NCBI GenBank assembly: GCA_032095175.1
Contig: DAMCZI010000035.1
Span: forward strand, 1 to 46,539
DNA: 46,539 bases
Origin: DAMCZI01 sp032095175
Lineage (GTDB): Bacteria; Bacillota; Clostridia; Clostridiales; Caloramatoraceae
Direction: 5' to 3'
Below are positions 22,410-30,835 of this stretch, piece by piece. The translations under genes were made by a program, and so were the position numbers. Below the pieces are notes generated by a model. That model searched no databases. It saw only the letters and a list, made by a program, of their open reading frames with translations, and was not told where the DNA came from. Within the stretch, counting starts at the first letter, position 1. The number at the start of each line of letters is the position of its first letter.

Positions 22410-22527
22410 ATATGGCTATAGCTATAATTTAACCACAAATGCGAAGCTTATTCTATTACGTTGCAATAAAGGTAATATTGTGCTAAGATTTTTAAAGGAG
22501 TAAAGCTTAGGGAGGCGGATTCGAGCA

Positions 22528-23247
22528 ATGAATATAGAGATGAAGGCTGAAAAAGTTGTTGAATGGATTAAAAAATCTGTTAAAGAAGCCGGTGCAAAGG
22601 GTGTTGTTTTAGGAATAAGTGGTGGTGTTGATTCTGCAGTTGTTGCTGCAGCATGCAAGAGAGCTTTTCCTGATGATACACTTGGTATCGTTATGCCATG
22701 CCACAGCAATCCAGAGGATGAAGAGGATGCAATGCTTTTAATAAATGCATTGGGATTGAAATATAAAAAGGTTGTTTTGGATGATGTTTTTGATAGCCTT
22801 ATGAATGCAGTGAATTCAACTGGAGATGAGCCAAAGCTTGCAATTGCAAATATTAAACCAAGGTTAAGGATGGTTACACTATACTACCATGCAGCTTTAA
22901 ATAATTACCTTGTTGCAGGAACAAGCAATAAGAGTGAAATTACTGTGGGATACTTTACAAAGCACGGTGACAGTGGTTCAGACATTATACCTCTTGCACC
23001 ATTTGTAAAGCGTGATATATGGGAACTGGCAAGATATTTTGGAGTGCCAGACAAGATTGTTAATAAAGCACCTTCTGCTGGTTTGTGGGAAGATCAGACT
23101 GATGAGAAGGAAATGGGAATAACCTATGAAGAACTGGATAATTATATATTAACCGGGGAAGCTGAAGACAGAGTTAAAAAGGTTGTTGACAACTTAAACA
23201 AAAAGAGTCAGCACAAAAGAGAATTTGCAAAGATGTTTGAGCTTTAA
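22528..23247 (+). CDS. nadE: NAD+ synthetase (ammonia-dependent type)
   Basis: A 239-residue adenine-nucleotide alpha-hydrolase-fold enzyme: the P-loop SGGVDSA at residues 31-37, then NIKPRLRMVTLYY, GTSNKSEITVGYFTKHGDSG and SAGLWEDQTDEKEMG. It amidates deaminoNAD to NAD with ATP. There is no glutaminase domain, so it uses free ammonia. Length is normal. GGAGG lies 12 bases before the ATG, slightly far. A family A element begins 4 bp after the stop. Confidence 0.95.
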   Translation: MNIEMKAEKVVEWIKKSVKEAGAKGVVLGISGGVDSAVVAAACKRAFPDDTLGIVMPCHSNPEDEEDAMLLINALGLKYKKVVLDDVFDSLMNAVNSTGDEPKLAIANIKPRLRMVTLYYHAALNNYLVAGTSNKSEITVGYFTKHGDSGSDIIPLAPFVKRDIWELARYFGVPDKIVNKAPSAGLWEDQTDEKEMGITYEELDNYILTGEAEDRVKKVVDNLNKKSQHKREFAKMFEL

Positions 23248-23251
23248 AATA

Positions 23252-23364
23252 TATTAATCACACTAAAGATTTTGCATTAGCAATGTGCGATTAATAAATT
23301 AGTAAATATGATTTTACATATATATTTATGGGCGAAAACCTTATAATCATTTATGTGAAACATA
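23252..23364 (+). repeat. Family A palindromic element, copy A5
   Basis: 113 bp starting TATTAATCACAC and ending GTGAAACATA. Hairpin 1 (ATTAATCACAC/GTGCGATTAAT) and the outer stem of hairpin 2 are kept. The loop-loop complementarity is largely lost, so this is the most diverged full-length copy. Confidence 0.82.
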
Positions 23365-23448
23365 TGGTAAGTGTAATAATTTTGAAAAAATCATCATAAT
23401 GTGATAAAATATATAGTCGCATGATAAAAGCTTAAGGGGGAGTAAAAT

Positions 23449-24192
23449 ATGTCAGGACATTCAAAATGGGCCAATATAAAGCGTAAAAAAGGTAAAGCAG
23501 ATGCAGTTAGAGGTAAAGTATTTACAAAGATAGGTAAAGAAATAGCTGTAGCATGCAAGGAAGGCGGCGCGAATCCAGAGGCTAATTCAAGATTAAGGGA
23601 TGCAGTCGCAAAGGCAAAAGCGAACAATATGCCTATGGATACTATTCAAAGAGCAATTAAAAAGGGCGCCGGAGAAATGGAAGGCGTTAACTATGAGGAA
23701 ATAATATATGAAGGATATGGACCAGCAGGAGTTGCAGTTATAGTTGAAGCGCTTACTGAAAACAAGAACAGAACTGCTGGAGATGTAAGGCATACATTTG
23801 ACAAGTATGGCGGAAATATGGGAACAACAGGATGTGTTTCCTTCATGTTTGAAAGGAAGGGCCTCATAGTTATTGAAAGAACAGATTCAATGGATGAAGA
23901 TGAAATGATGATGATGGCTCTTGATGCAGGAGCAGAAGATTTTTCATCAGATGAAGAAACATTTGAAATAACAACAACCCTTGAAGATTTCTCAACAGTA
24001 AGGGAAGCACTTGAAAGCAATGGAATAGAATTTGCATCAGCAGAACTATCCATGATTCCAAGTACCACAGTAGCCCTTGACAGTGATAAAGCCGGAAAGT
24101 TTGAGAGGCTTATCGACATGCTAGATGACAACGACGACGTTCAAAACGTATGGCACAACGCCGAATTCCCAGAAGGCTGGGGAGAGGAATAA
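23449..24192 (+). CDS. YebC/PmpR family DNA-binding regulator (or TACO1-type translation factor)
   Basis: A 247-residue protein with the invariant start MSGHSKWANIKRKKGKADA, the GKEIAVACKEGG segment, YEGYGPAGVAVIVEALTENKNRT and the acidic end DDNDDVQNVWHNAEF. Known relatives act as transcription regulators or help ribosomes through proline-rich stretches. The ATG follows GGGGGAG. In many clostridia this gene precedes the bofC-ruvC region, as here. Confidence 0.93.
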   Translation: MSGHSKWANIKRKKGKADAVRGKVFTKIGKEIAVACKEGGANPEANSRLRDAVAKAKANNMPMDTIQRAIKKGAGEMEGVNYEEIIYEGYGPAGVAVIVEALTENKNRTAGDVRHTFDKYGGNMGTTGCVSFMFERKGLIVIERTDSMDEDEMMMMALDAGAEDFSSDEETFEITTTLEDFSTVREALESNGIEFASAELSMIPSTTVALDSDKAGKFERLIDMLDDNDDVQNVWHNAEFPEGWGEE

Positions 24193-24201
24193 TCCCATAT
24201 A

Positions 24202-24243
24202 TAAAAGCTTAATCCATCCACAGGATGAATTAAGCTTTTTATT
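24202..24243 (+). terminator. Rho-independent terminator after the YebC-family gene
   Basis: AAAAGCTTAATCCATCC-aca-GGATGAATTAAGCTTTTTATTTT: an almost perfect 16-bp stem with a T-run. Confidence 0.93.
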
Positions 24244-24253
24244 TTTTTATTAA

Positions 24254-24415
24254 AAGGAAGAGATAAAGAGAGTTGAACATGAAGAGCAATATGGCTTGTT
24301 TAGGTTTGGAAGACCATTGCTGGGGAATGAGGAAATTATCTATACTGAAAAGTTTGTGCTGAAAAAATTTAATGAAGCTTTAGTAAAACATAGATTATAT
24401 TCAAGTAATGTATAG
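24254..24415 (+). pseudogene. Possible gene remnant
   Basis: A 53-codon open frame with protein-like composition (EEQYGLFRFGRPLLGNEEI, FVLKKFNEALVKHRLY) runs to a TAG at 24413-24415 but has no ATG or ribosome site and begins just after a stop. It may be the C-terminal scrap of a lost gene. I cannot name the family. Confidence 0.3.
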
Positions 24416-24459
24416 GAATAGAAAAATATGGGCATAATGTCACTGAAAGGAGGCATATT

Positions 24460-25023
24460 ATGTTGTTCAAGCGTCGTTACATTTTTATTATACTTGCTGT
24501 AAGCCTCGCATTAAGCTTTATTGGGGGGTATTATGCTACATTAAGATATAGTAGTAAATTTGAAAAGGAAAAGCCTAGAGTTACTGCTGAGACAACTCTT
24601 CTCCCGACTAATACTGTGGTAAGTCAATCCACCAGGATAATAAAAAGGCATAGATATTCAGAAGGCATGCCATATTCAAAGGATGTAGAGGAAAAACCAA
24701 CTCCAGATATTCTGGGCATGGATAAAAAGTCAGTTGAAGCTTATTATAAGAATTTGGGCTATAATTTAGTAGAATTTACTTCTAAAGAGGTATTGGTTGT
24801 AAAAGATTTTGAGAAATGGCCTCCAGGGTGTACTGTGGTTAAGGGATCAAATGGAGTAATAGCGATATATGATGTTGATAAGGATGGCAATTTGAAGTTT
24901 AAGGAATCTACAGCAATACTTCTTGAGGACCTTCCAGAGGAGGATAGAAAAGAGGTAAATCAAGGCAAGATATTTGAAAATGTTGAAGAGGTTTATGAAC
25001 TATTAGAGGAATATGCTTCATAG
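24460..25023 (+). CDS. BofC-like protein (BofC C-terminal domain), membrane-anchored
   Basis: A 187-residue protein with an N-terminal signal-anchor (RYIFIILAVSLALSFIGGYY), a variable linker and a C-terminal BofC-type domain from about residue 85 (LGMDKKSVEAYYKNLGYNLVEF, GVIAIYDVDKDG, LEDLPEEDRKEVNQGKIFENVEEVYELLEEYAS). In Bacillus, BofC restrains the SpoIVB signalling protease across the forespore membranes. Position upstream of ruvC supports the call. The domain is extracytoplasmic. The ATG follows AAAGGAGG. A role in sporulation is inferred from family and synteny. Confidence 0.78.
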   Translation: MLFKRRYIFIILAVSLALSFIGGYYATLRYSSKFEKEKPRVTAETTLLPTNTVVSQSTRIIKRHRYSEGMPYSKDVEEKPTPDILGMDKKSVEAYYKNLGYNLVEFTSKEVLVVKDFEKWPPGCTVVKGSNGVIAIYDVDKDGNLKFKESTAILLEDLPEEDRKEVNQGKIFENVEEVYELLEEYAS

Positions 25024-25055
25024 CTTTTAAGCATATTTAAAGTTCAAATTGTAGA

Positions 25056-25093
25056 TGAGCCCTATGGTTTTTTGAAAATCATAGGGCTTTAAT
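25056..25093 (+). terminator. Rho-independent terminator
   Basis: AGCCCTATG-gttttttgaaaat-CATAGGGCT followed by TTAAT, 35 bp after the BofC-like gene. Confidence 0.82.
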
Positions 25094-25126
25094 ATATAGA
25101 GAATATGCTACTTAGCCCTATTTAAG

Positions 25127-25155
25127 TTCACAACATATTGTATAAATGATATAAT
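25127..25155 (+). promoter_or_regulatory. Promoter of the ruvCAB operon
   Basis: TTCACA at 25127-25132 and TATAAT at 25150-25155 with a 17-base spacer, 33 bases before the ruvC start. I see no SOS-box-like palindrome overlapping it. Confidence 0.72.
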
Positions 25156-25188
25156 ACTATCGAACACATTTTCGCTTAGGAGGGTTTT

Positions 25189-25683
25189 ATGATTATAATT
25201 GGTATTGATCCTGGTATTGCTATATTGGGATATGGCGTACTTGAATACTGCAATAACAGGTTTAAAACAATAGACTATGGAGCTGTTATTACAACTCCTA
25301 AAAATACTATGCCTGAAAGAATAGAGATAATTTATGATGAACTTGAAGTGATTTTTGAGAAATATAGACCAGACGCGGTTGCATTTGAGGAGCTTTTCTT
25401 TAATCAAAATGCAAAGACAGCAATAACAGTAGGACAGGCTAGAGGCGCAGCAGTTCTTTCGGCTCAAAAAAAGGGGCTTAATATATATGAGTATACACCT
25501 CTTCAGGTTAAGCAAGCAGTTGTTGGATATGGAAGAGCGGATAAAAAGCAGGTTCAACAGATGGTTAAAATGCTTTTAAACCTAAGAGAGATACCAAAGC
25601 CTGATGATGTTGCAGATGCTCTGGCTATAGGTATATGCCATGGTCATTCAAGTCATGCCGGAGATATGTTTAAAATAAAGTAA
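25189..25683 (+). CDS. ruvC: Holliday junction resolvase RuvC
   Basis: A 164-residue RNase H-fold endonuclease. Acidic catalytic residues are visible in IGIDPG (D7), FEELFF (the glutamate pair near 67), and the C-terminal PDDVADALAIGICH. It cuts Holliday junctions after branch migration by RuvAB. Length is normal. The ATG follows AGGAGGG. It is first in ruvC-ruvA-ruvB with gaps of 12 and 9 bp. Confidence 0.96.
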   Translation: MIIIGIDPGIAILGYGVLEYCNNRFKTIDYGAVITTPKNTMPERIEIIYDELEVIFEKYRPDAVAFEELFFNQNAKTAITVGQARGAAVLSAQKKGLNIYEYTPLQVKQAVVGYGRADKKQVQQMVKMLLNLREIPKPDDVADALAIGICHGHSSHAGDMFKIK

Positions 25684-25695
25684 GAAGGTGATTTT

Positions 25696-26295
25696 ATGAT
25701 AGCTTATGTAAAGGGTATGATAGAAGAGTGTGGAGAGGATTATGTTATAATTGATAATAATGGTATGGGATACTATATTTCAATGCCTGCAGGTGAGATT
25801 GAAAAAGTTAAAAAGCATGAAGGAATTATAAAAATACATACATACCACTATGTTAGGGAAGATTCTATGGGACTCTATGGATTTCTTGACAGGGAAGCTC
25901 TTAACATATTTAAAATGCTTATAAACGTTTCAGGAGTTGGTCCAAAGGCTGCACTTTCCATACTTTCAGCTATAGAACCATCTTCTATAATACTATCAAT
26001 AATTACTGATGATTCAAAGACATTATGCAAGGCCCAGGGTGTTGGCAAAAAGTTGGCACAAAGAATAATACTTGAGCTTAAGGATAAGTTTAAGAACTAT
26101 GACTTTGCTACAATTAATAATGGAGAAGCACCAGTTGAAACCAGTGGGGGAGAAGCTTTTGAAGCAATTGGAGCACTTATGGCGCTTGGATATACCAGAG
26201 GTGAAGCAGCCTCTGCAATAAAAAGCATAGATGCTGAGGGAAAGGGCATTGAGGAGATAGTTAAGATGTCATTAAAAGTATTGATGAGAGGGTAG
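25696..26295 (+). CDS. ruvA: Holliday junction branch migration protein RuvA
   Basis: A 199-residue protein with the N-terminal OB-fold (YVKGMIEECGEDYVIIDNNG, YHYVREDSMGLYGFLD), two helix-hairpin-helix motifs (GVGPKAALSILS, AQGVGKKLAQRIILELKD) and a C-terminal three-helix domain (ALMALGYTRGEAASAI) that touches RuvB. The tetramer holds the four-way junction. The ATG has AAGGTG upstream. Confidence 0.96.
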   Translation: MIAYVKGMIEECGEDYVIIDNNGMGYYISMPAGEIEKVKKHEGIIKIHTYHYVREDSMGLYGFLDREALNIFKMLINVSGVGPKAALSILSAIEPSSIILSIITDDSKTLCKAQGVGKKLAQRIILELKDKFKNYDFATINNGEAPVETSGGEAFEAIGALMALGYTRGEAASAIKSIDAEGKGIEEIVKMSLKVLMRG

Positions 26296-26304
26296 GTGTA
26301 ATTA

Positions 26305-27342
26305 ATGGATGAAAGAATAGTCACATCGGATTTCAATGTTGAAGATGTTGATATTGAAGGTAGTTTAAGGCCTAAAACCCTTGATGAGTATATAGGACAG
26401 GAAAAAACAAAGGAAAAGTTATCTATTTTTATACAAGCTGCAAAAAATAGAGGAGAGGCTCTTGATCATGTTTTATTATATGGCCCTCCGGGTCTTGGAA
26501 AAACTACTCTTGCAAGTATAATAGCAAATGAAATAGGAGTGGGTATAAGGATAACATCAGGTCCTGCTATTGAAAGACCAGGAGATCTTGCAGCAATACT
26601 CACAAACCTAGGGGAAAAGGACGTATTGTTTATAGATGAAATACACAGACTTAATAGAAGTGTTGAGGAAATACTCTATCCAGCAATGGAGGATTATGCA
26701 TTAGATATTATTATAGGAAAGGGTCCTAGTGCTCGATCTATTAGAATAGATTTGCCGAAGTTTACACTAATAGGTGCAACAACAAGGGCAGGAATGCTGA
26801 CTTCACCGTTGAGGGATAGATTTGGTGTTATATCCAGACTTGACCTTTATAATGTAAATGAATTATCCTATATAGTAAAGCGTTCTGCAGGGATACTTGA
26901 TATAGGAATTGATGATGATGCATCTATTGAAATAGCGAGACGTTCAAGGGGAACACCTAGAATAGCTAATAGATTGTTAAAAAGAGTAAGGGATTTTGCG
27001 CAGGTAAAGGGAAATGGATATATTGACCACAAAACTTCAAGTGATGCATTGGATCTCTTGGAGGTTGATAAGCTTGGTCTTGATAATATTGATAGGAAAA
27101 TGCTTTTAGCGATTATGACCAAATTTGGAGGAGGACCTGTTGGATTGGATACGCTTGCATATTCAATTGGTGAGGAGAATGTTACAATTGAAGATGTGTA
27201 TGAGCCTTATCTTTTGCAATTGGGCTTTATAAATAGAACTCCAAGGGGAAGAGTTGCAACTAAACTTGCATATGATCATTTCAAGCTGCAAAGGGATGAA
27301 AAAGTAGATAGTGAACAGATGTCGTTGACTATTGACAAATGA
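26305..27342 (+). CDS. ruvB: Holliday junction branch migration helicase RuvB
   Basis: A 345-residue AAA+ ATPase: RPKTLDEYIGQ, Walker A GPPGLGKT at 60-67, Walker B LFIDEIHRL, sensor 1 LIGATTRAG, the arginine finger in SPLRDRFG and a C-terminal winged helix (FINRTPRGRVATKLAYDHF). It drives branch migration with RuvA. Length and motifs are complete. The operon ends at a terminator 60 bp on. Confidence 0.97.
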   Translation: MDERIVTSDFNVEDVDIEGSLRPKTLDEYIGQEKTKEKLSIFIQAAKNRGEALDHVLLYGPPGLGKTTLASIIANEIGVGIRITSGPAIERPGDLAAILTNLGEKDVLFIDEIHRLNRSVEEILYPAMEDYALDIIIGKGPSARSIRIDLPKFTLIGATTRAGMLTSPLRDRFGVISRLDLYNVNELSYIVKRSAGILDIGIDDDASIEIARRSRGTPRIANRLLKRVRDFAQVKGNGYIDHKTSSDALDLLEVDKLGLDNIDRKMLLAIMTKFGGGPVGLDTLAYSIGEENVTIEDVYEPYLLQLGFINRTPRGRVATKLAYDHFKLQRDEKVDSEQMSLTIDK

Positions 27343-27401
27343 TGAGATTAATGTAAACTATAAATCGTGTTTTATAGCAAATATAGAAAACAATTTTCTG
27401 G

Positions 27402-27442
27402 AACGGAATGCATCAGGAAATTTTCTGTATTCCATTTTTTAT
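27402..27442 (+). terminator. Terminator of ruvCAB
   Basis: GGAAT...CAGGAAA pairs with TTTTCTG.ATTCC and is followed by ATTTTTTATA. Confidence 0.82.
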
Positions 27443-27497
27443 AAAGGATATGCTATATAGTAGAACTTAATTCAACATATATACCCAGGAGGAAAGA

Positions 27498-28523
27498 ATG
27501 AAGGTACATGATTTTTATTTTGATTTACCAGAGGAACTAATAGCTCAGGAACCTATAGAGCAGAGGGATATGTCCAGGCTTCTTGTTCTTCATAGAGAGG
27601 ATGGAAGTATTGAGCATAAAGTTTTTAAAGATATGATTGATTATCTTGAAGAAGGTGACTGCCTTGTTTTAAATAACAGCAGAGTAATACCAGCAAGACT
27701 TTATGGAGTGAGAGAGGAAACTGGAGCTAAAATGGAGTTTGTTCTTTTAAAAAGAATAGACAAAAATAGATGGGAAACCCTTGTAAAACCAGGAAAGAAG
27801 GCAAAGCCAGGAACAAGATTTGTTTTTGGAAATGGAGAGCTTAAATGCACTGTAATAGAAACTACCGATTCAGGCGGAAGAATAATAGAGTTTGAATACG
27901 AAGGTATATTTGAAGAGATACTTGATAAGCTTGGTCAGATGCCTCTTCCACCATACATTAAAAAACAGTTAAAGGATAGGGAAAGGTATCAAACTGTTTA
28001 CTCGAAGATAGAGGGTTCAGCTGCAGCACCTACTGCAGGGCTGCACTTTACTAAAGAACTTCTTCAAAGAATAAAGGACAAAGGTGTTGATATAGCTTAT
28101 GTCACCCTTCATGTTGGGCTTGGAACCTTTAGACCTGTTAAGGTAGAAAACATAGAAGAGCATCATATGCATTCAGAGTTCTATGTAATTGATAAGGAAA
28201 GTGCTGACATGATAAATAGAGCAAAAGAGAGAGGTAAAAGGGTAATAGCTGTTGGAACTACATCCTGCAGAACTCTTGAAACAGCTTCAAATGAAAATGG
28301 AAGAATCACACCATCATCGGGGTGGACTGATATATTCATATATCCAGGCTATAAATTTAAAATGGTTGACTGCCTTATTACAAATTTTCATCTTCCAGAA
28401 TCAACGCTTATAATGCTTGTAAGCACCCTTGCAGGTCAGGAAAATGTTATGAATGCTTATAAGGTTGCTGTTGAAGAAAGATACAGATTTTTTAGCTTTG
28501 GAGATGCAATGTTCATAGTTTAG
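27498..28523 (+). CDS. queA: S-adenosylmethionine:tRNA ribosyltransferase-isomerase
   Basis: A 341-residue QueA: FYFDLPEELIAQEPIEQRD start, NNSRVIPARLYG, GQMPLPPYIK, SAAAPTAGLHFT and TLHVGLGTFRPV. It adds an epoxycyclopentane from AdoMet to preQ1 at position 34 of tRNA in queuosine synthesis. The ATG follows AGGAGGAA. It is 10 bp ahead of tgt, forming the usual queA-tgt-yajC unit. Confidence 0.96.
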   Translation: MKVHDFYFDLPEELIAQEPIEQRDMSRLLVLHREDGSIEHKVFKDMIDYLEEGDCLVLNNSRVIPARLYGVREETGAKMEFVLLKRIDKNRWETLVKPGKKAKPGTRFVFGNGELKCTVIETTDSGGRIIEFEYEGIFEEILDKLGQMPLPPYIKKQLKDRERYQTVYSKIEGSAAAPTAGLHFTKELLQRIKDKGVDIAYVTLHVGLGTFRPVKVENIEEHHMHSEFYVIDKESADMINRAKERGKRVIAVGTTSCRTLETASNENGRITPSSGWTDIFIYPGYKFKMVDCLITNFHLPESTLIMLVSTLAGQENVMNAYKVAVEERYRFFSFGDAMFIV

Positions 28524-28533
28524 GAGGAGAGAA

Positions 28534-29661
28534 ATGGAAGCAATAAGATATGAATTAATTAAACAATGCAAGGAATCAGGAGCAAGGCTTGGAAGATTGC
28601 ATACACCACATGGAGTAATAGATACTCCAGTATTTATGCCAGTTGGTACCCAGGCAACAGTTAAAGCCATGACACCTGAGGAGCTAAAAAGCATAGGGGC
28701 TCAAATAATATTAAGCAATACATATCATCTTTATCTTAGACCTGGTGAAAAGCTTGTTGAGAAGGCGGGAGGCCTCCACGGCTTCATGAACTGGGACAGA
28801 GCTATTTTGACAGATAGCGGTGGATTCCAGGTATTTAGCCTTAGCGATTTGAGAGATATCACTGAGGAGGGTGTTACCTTTAAATCTCATATAGATGGAT
28901 CAAAGCATTTTATTTCACCAGAGAAAGCAATTGAAATAGAAAATGCCCTTGGTGCTGATATAATAATGGCATTTGATGAATGTCCTCCATACCCAGCTGA
29001 TTATGACTATTCAAAACAGTCTACACTAAGAACAATCAGATGGGCTGAAAGGTGTAAAAATGCTCATAAGAATACAGAAAAACAAGCCCTCTTTGGAATA
29101 ATACAGGGAGGTATGTATAAGGATCTCAGACAGGAAGCTGTAAGAGAGATGACAAAGCTGGATTTCCCCGGTTATTCAGTTGGAGGTTTAAGTATTGGAG
29201 AACCAAAACCTATTATGTATGATGTGCTTGATTGGACAGTACCACTGATGCCAGAAAACAAACCAAGATACCTTATGGGTGTTGGTAGTCCTGACTGTCT
29301 GATTGAAGGAGTAATAAGAGGTATAGACATGTTTGACTGTGTTCTTCAAACAAGAATAGCGAGAAATGGAACTGTATTTACAAGCAATGGTAAGCTTGTT
29401 ATAAAGAATGCCAAGTATGCAGAGGATTTCCGTCCATTAGATGAGGAATGTGACTGCTATGCTTGTCAGAATTATTCCAGGGCATATATAAGACATTTGT
29501 TTAAAGCTCAGGAAATACTTGGAGCAAGGCTTACTACAATACATAATCTAAGGTTTACTATAAAACTTATGGAGCAAATAAGAGAAGCGATAAAAAATGA
29601 TAGCCTTTTGAAATTTAGGGATGAATTTTTTAACAAATACGGTTATAATAATGATAAATAA
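28534..29661 (+). CDS. tgt: tRNA-guanine (queuine) transglycosylase
   Basis: A 375-residue bacterial Tgt: ARLGRLHTPHGVIDTPVFMP start, ILTDSGGFQVFSL with the substrate Asp, IIMAFDECPPYP, FGIIQGGMY, FDCVLQTRIARNG, and the zinc site DCYACQNYSRAYIRHL with its later histidine. It exchanges G34 for preQ1 in Asn, Asp, His and Tyr tRNAs, upstream of QueA in the pathway. The ATG follows AGGAGAG. Confidence 0.97.
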   Translation: MEAIRYELIKQCKESGARLGRLHTPHGVIDTPVFMPVGTQATVKAMTPEELKSIGAQIILSNTYHLYLRPGEKLVEKAGGLHGFMNWDRAILTDSGGFQVFSLSDLRDITEEGVTFKSHIDGSKHFISPEKAIEIENALGADIIMAFDECPPYPADYDYSKQSTLRTIRWAERCKNAHKNTEKQALFGIIQGGMYKDLRQEAVREMTKLDFPGYSVGGLSIGEPKPIMYDVLDWTVPLMPENKPRYLMGVGSPDCLIEGVIRGIDMFDCVLQTRIARNGTVFTSNGKLVIKNAKYAEDFRPLDEECDCYACQNYSRAYIRHLFKAQEILGARLTTIHNLRFTIKLMEQIREAIKNDSLLKFRDEFFNKYGYNNDK

Positions 29662-29688
29662 TAAATTATAAATAAGGAGGTAGAAAAA

Positions 29689-30003
29689 ATGCCAGGTGGA
29701 GCTTATGGAATATTATCTTGGGTTTTAGTTATAGCTGTTTTTTATATTTTTATGATACTTCCAGAAAAAAAGAGACAGAAGAACATGAGAAGTATGATTA
29801 ACAGTCTAAAGATTGGCGACAGAATACTTACAAGGGGAGGAATATACGGAACAATTGTTACTACAAGTGAGGATTCTGTAGTAATAGAAAGCGGTCCTGA
29901 CAATGTGAAGTTAGAAATGGCAAAGGGATCAATTGGAACCGTTCTTGAAAGTACAAGCGATGTTGTAGAAGAATCAACTGAATCAGAAGAAAAATCAGAA
30001 TAA
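29689..30003 (+). CDS. yajC: Preprotein translocase subunit YajC
   Basis: A 104-residue protein with one N-terminal membrane helix (GILSWVLVIAVFYIFMILPEKK) and a cytosolic domain (SLKIGDRILTRGGIYGTIVT). It joins SecDF with the SecYEG channel. The C-terminal 20 residues are strongly acidic. The ATG follows AAGGAGG. Its placement with queA-tgt and 2.4 kb ahead of secDF is usual in clostridia. Confidence 0.94.
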   Translation: MPGGAYGILSWVLVIAVFYIFMILPEKKRQKNMRSMINSLKIGDRILTRGGIYGTIVTTSEDSVVIESGPDNVKLEMAKGSIGTVLESTSDVVEESTESEEKSE

Positions 30004-30054
30004 GAATACATATAAACACATAATCCCACATATCTTTTATTAGGGGGTGGGATT

Positions 30055-30450
30055 ATGTTTGAAAAAGTAGATTCAGGAGATAAAACATATGTGGTTTATC
30101 TCAAGTCCTTAATCAGAGGAATAATTCTTTCAATAATTCTTCTTATAATTGGTTCTGTTATATTCTATTTTGCAAACCTTTCTGAAGGATATATGAAAAC
30201 CTTCATTTGGATTATGACTGTTATGAGCATTTGCTATTCTAGCATATATGGAACCATGAAAATAGGAAGCAAGGGTTATATTCATGGGGGAGCGATTGGC
30301 GGTATATATACAATTGTACTTTCTATAGTAGCTTTTCTTGCAGAAAAAGGGCAGTTGAACTTTAAAACTTATATTATACTGTTTATTATGTCCCTTGTGG
30401 TTGGAGGACTTTCTGGTATGATAGGTATGATTTTAAACAATCGTGATTAA
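30055..30450 (+). CDS. TIGR04086 family membrane protein
   Basis: A 131-residue protein with four membrane helices (IILSIILLIIGSVIFYFA, TFIWIMTVMSICYSSIYG, AIGGIYTIVLSIVAFLAE, IILFIMSLVVGGLSGMIGM). Members of this family regularly lie between yajC and the SCIFF genes in clostridia, as here. Function is unknown. The ATG follows TAGGGGGTGG. A hairpin after the stop separates it from scfA. Confidence 0.85.
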   Translation: MFEKVDSGDKTYVVYLKSLIRGIILSIILLIIGSVIFYFANLSEGYMKTFIWIMTVMSICYSSIYGTMKIGSKGYIHGGAIGGIYTIVLSIVAFLAEKGQLNFKTYIILFIMSLVVGGLSGMIGMILNNRD

Positions 30451-30452
30451 CA

Positions 30453-30497
30453 TTGGATTTTTATCTCAAGCTTTTTGTTGAGATTGAAAATCCTATA
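30453..30497 (+). terminator. Hairpin after the TIGR04086 gene
   Basis: GGATTTTTATCTCAA-gctttttg-TTGAGATTGAAAATCC. Its 3' arm overlaps the -35 box of the scfA promoter. There is no long T-run, so terminator activity is uncertain. Confidence 0.6.
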
Positions 30498-30506
30498 TGA
30501 TATAAT
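30478..30506 (+). promoter_or_regulatory. Promoter of scfA
   Basis: TTGAGA at 30478-30483 and TATAAT at 30501-30506 with a 17-base spacer. The leader is about 115 bases long and contains GACCAAT/ATTGGTC, which could close a long-loop stem just ahead of the scfA ribosome site. Confidence 0.72.
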
Positions 30507-30626
30507 CTAAATGACCAATTTTAAAAGATAAATCCTACATAATTAGCTTGATTTGATTAAAAGTATTAAATATTAATATTGGTCAATGACAAAATCCATG
30601 TAAAAATGACAAAGGGAGGAATTCTA

Positions 30627-30767
30627 ATGAGCCATATCAAAACAATAAATACTGGAGTTTTAAAGGCAAGCGTAAACAAGCCAGGCTGCAAGGAATGTGC
30701 AAACTCATGCCAATCAGCATGCAAAACTTCATGTACAGTAGCAAATCTTGCTTGCGAAAGCAAGTAA
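30627..30767 (+). CDS. scfA: SCIFF ranthipeptide precursor (six cysteines in forty-five residues)
   Basis: A 46-residue precursor starting MSHIKTINTGVLKAS and ending with a core of six cysteines (CKEC..SCQSACKTSCTV..AC). The radical-SAM enzyme encoded next makes thioether links from Cys to a neighbouring residue. SCIFF is almost universal in Clostridia and is thought to be a quorum or physiology signal rather than a toxin. The ATG follows GGGAGG; a longer upstream frame has no ribosome site. Confidence 0.95.
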   Translation: MSHIKTINTGVLKASVNKPGCKECANSCQSACKTSCTVANLACESK

Positions 30768-30773
30768 TACTTT

Positions 30774-30805
30774 GGCAGTAACTATTGTTACTGCTTTTTA
30801 TAATG
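30774..30805 (+). terminator. Hairpin between scfA and scfB
   Basis: GGCAGTAAC-tatt-GTTACTGCTTTTTATA directly after scfA. A partial terminator here would give much more precursor than maturase transcript. Confidence 0.85.
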
Positions 30806-30835
30806 GTGTAGGTTTTATATTGAGGAGGAAGTAAT

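Noticed and set aside
23691..24131. 146-residue minus-strand frame
   Set aside because: It is a serine-rich shadow of the YebC-family gene without a ribosome site.
24460..25023. BofC-like gene as a lipoprotein
   Set aside because: The hydrophobic N-terminus lacks a cysteine lipobox; a signal anchor fits better.
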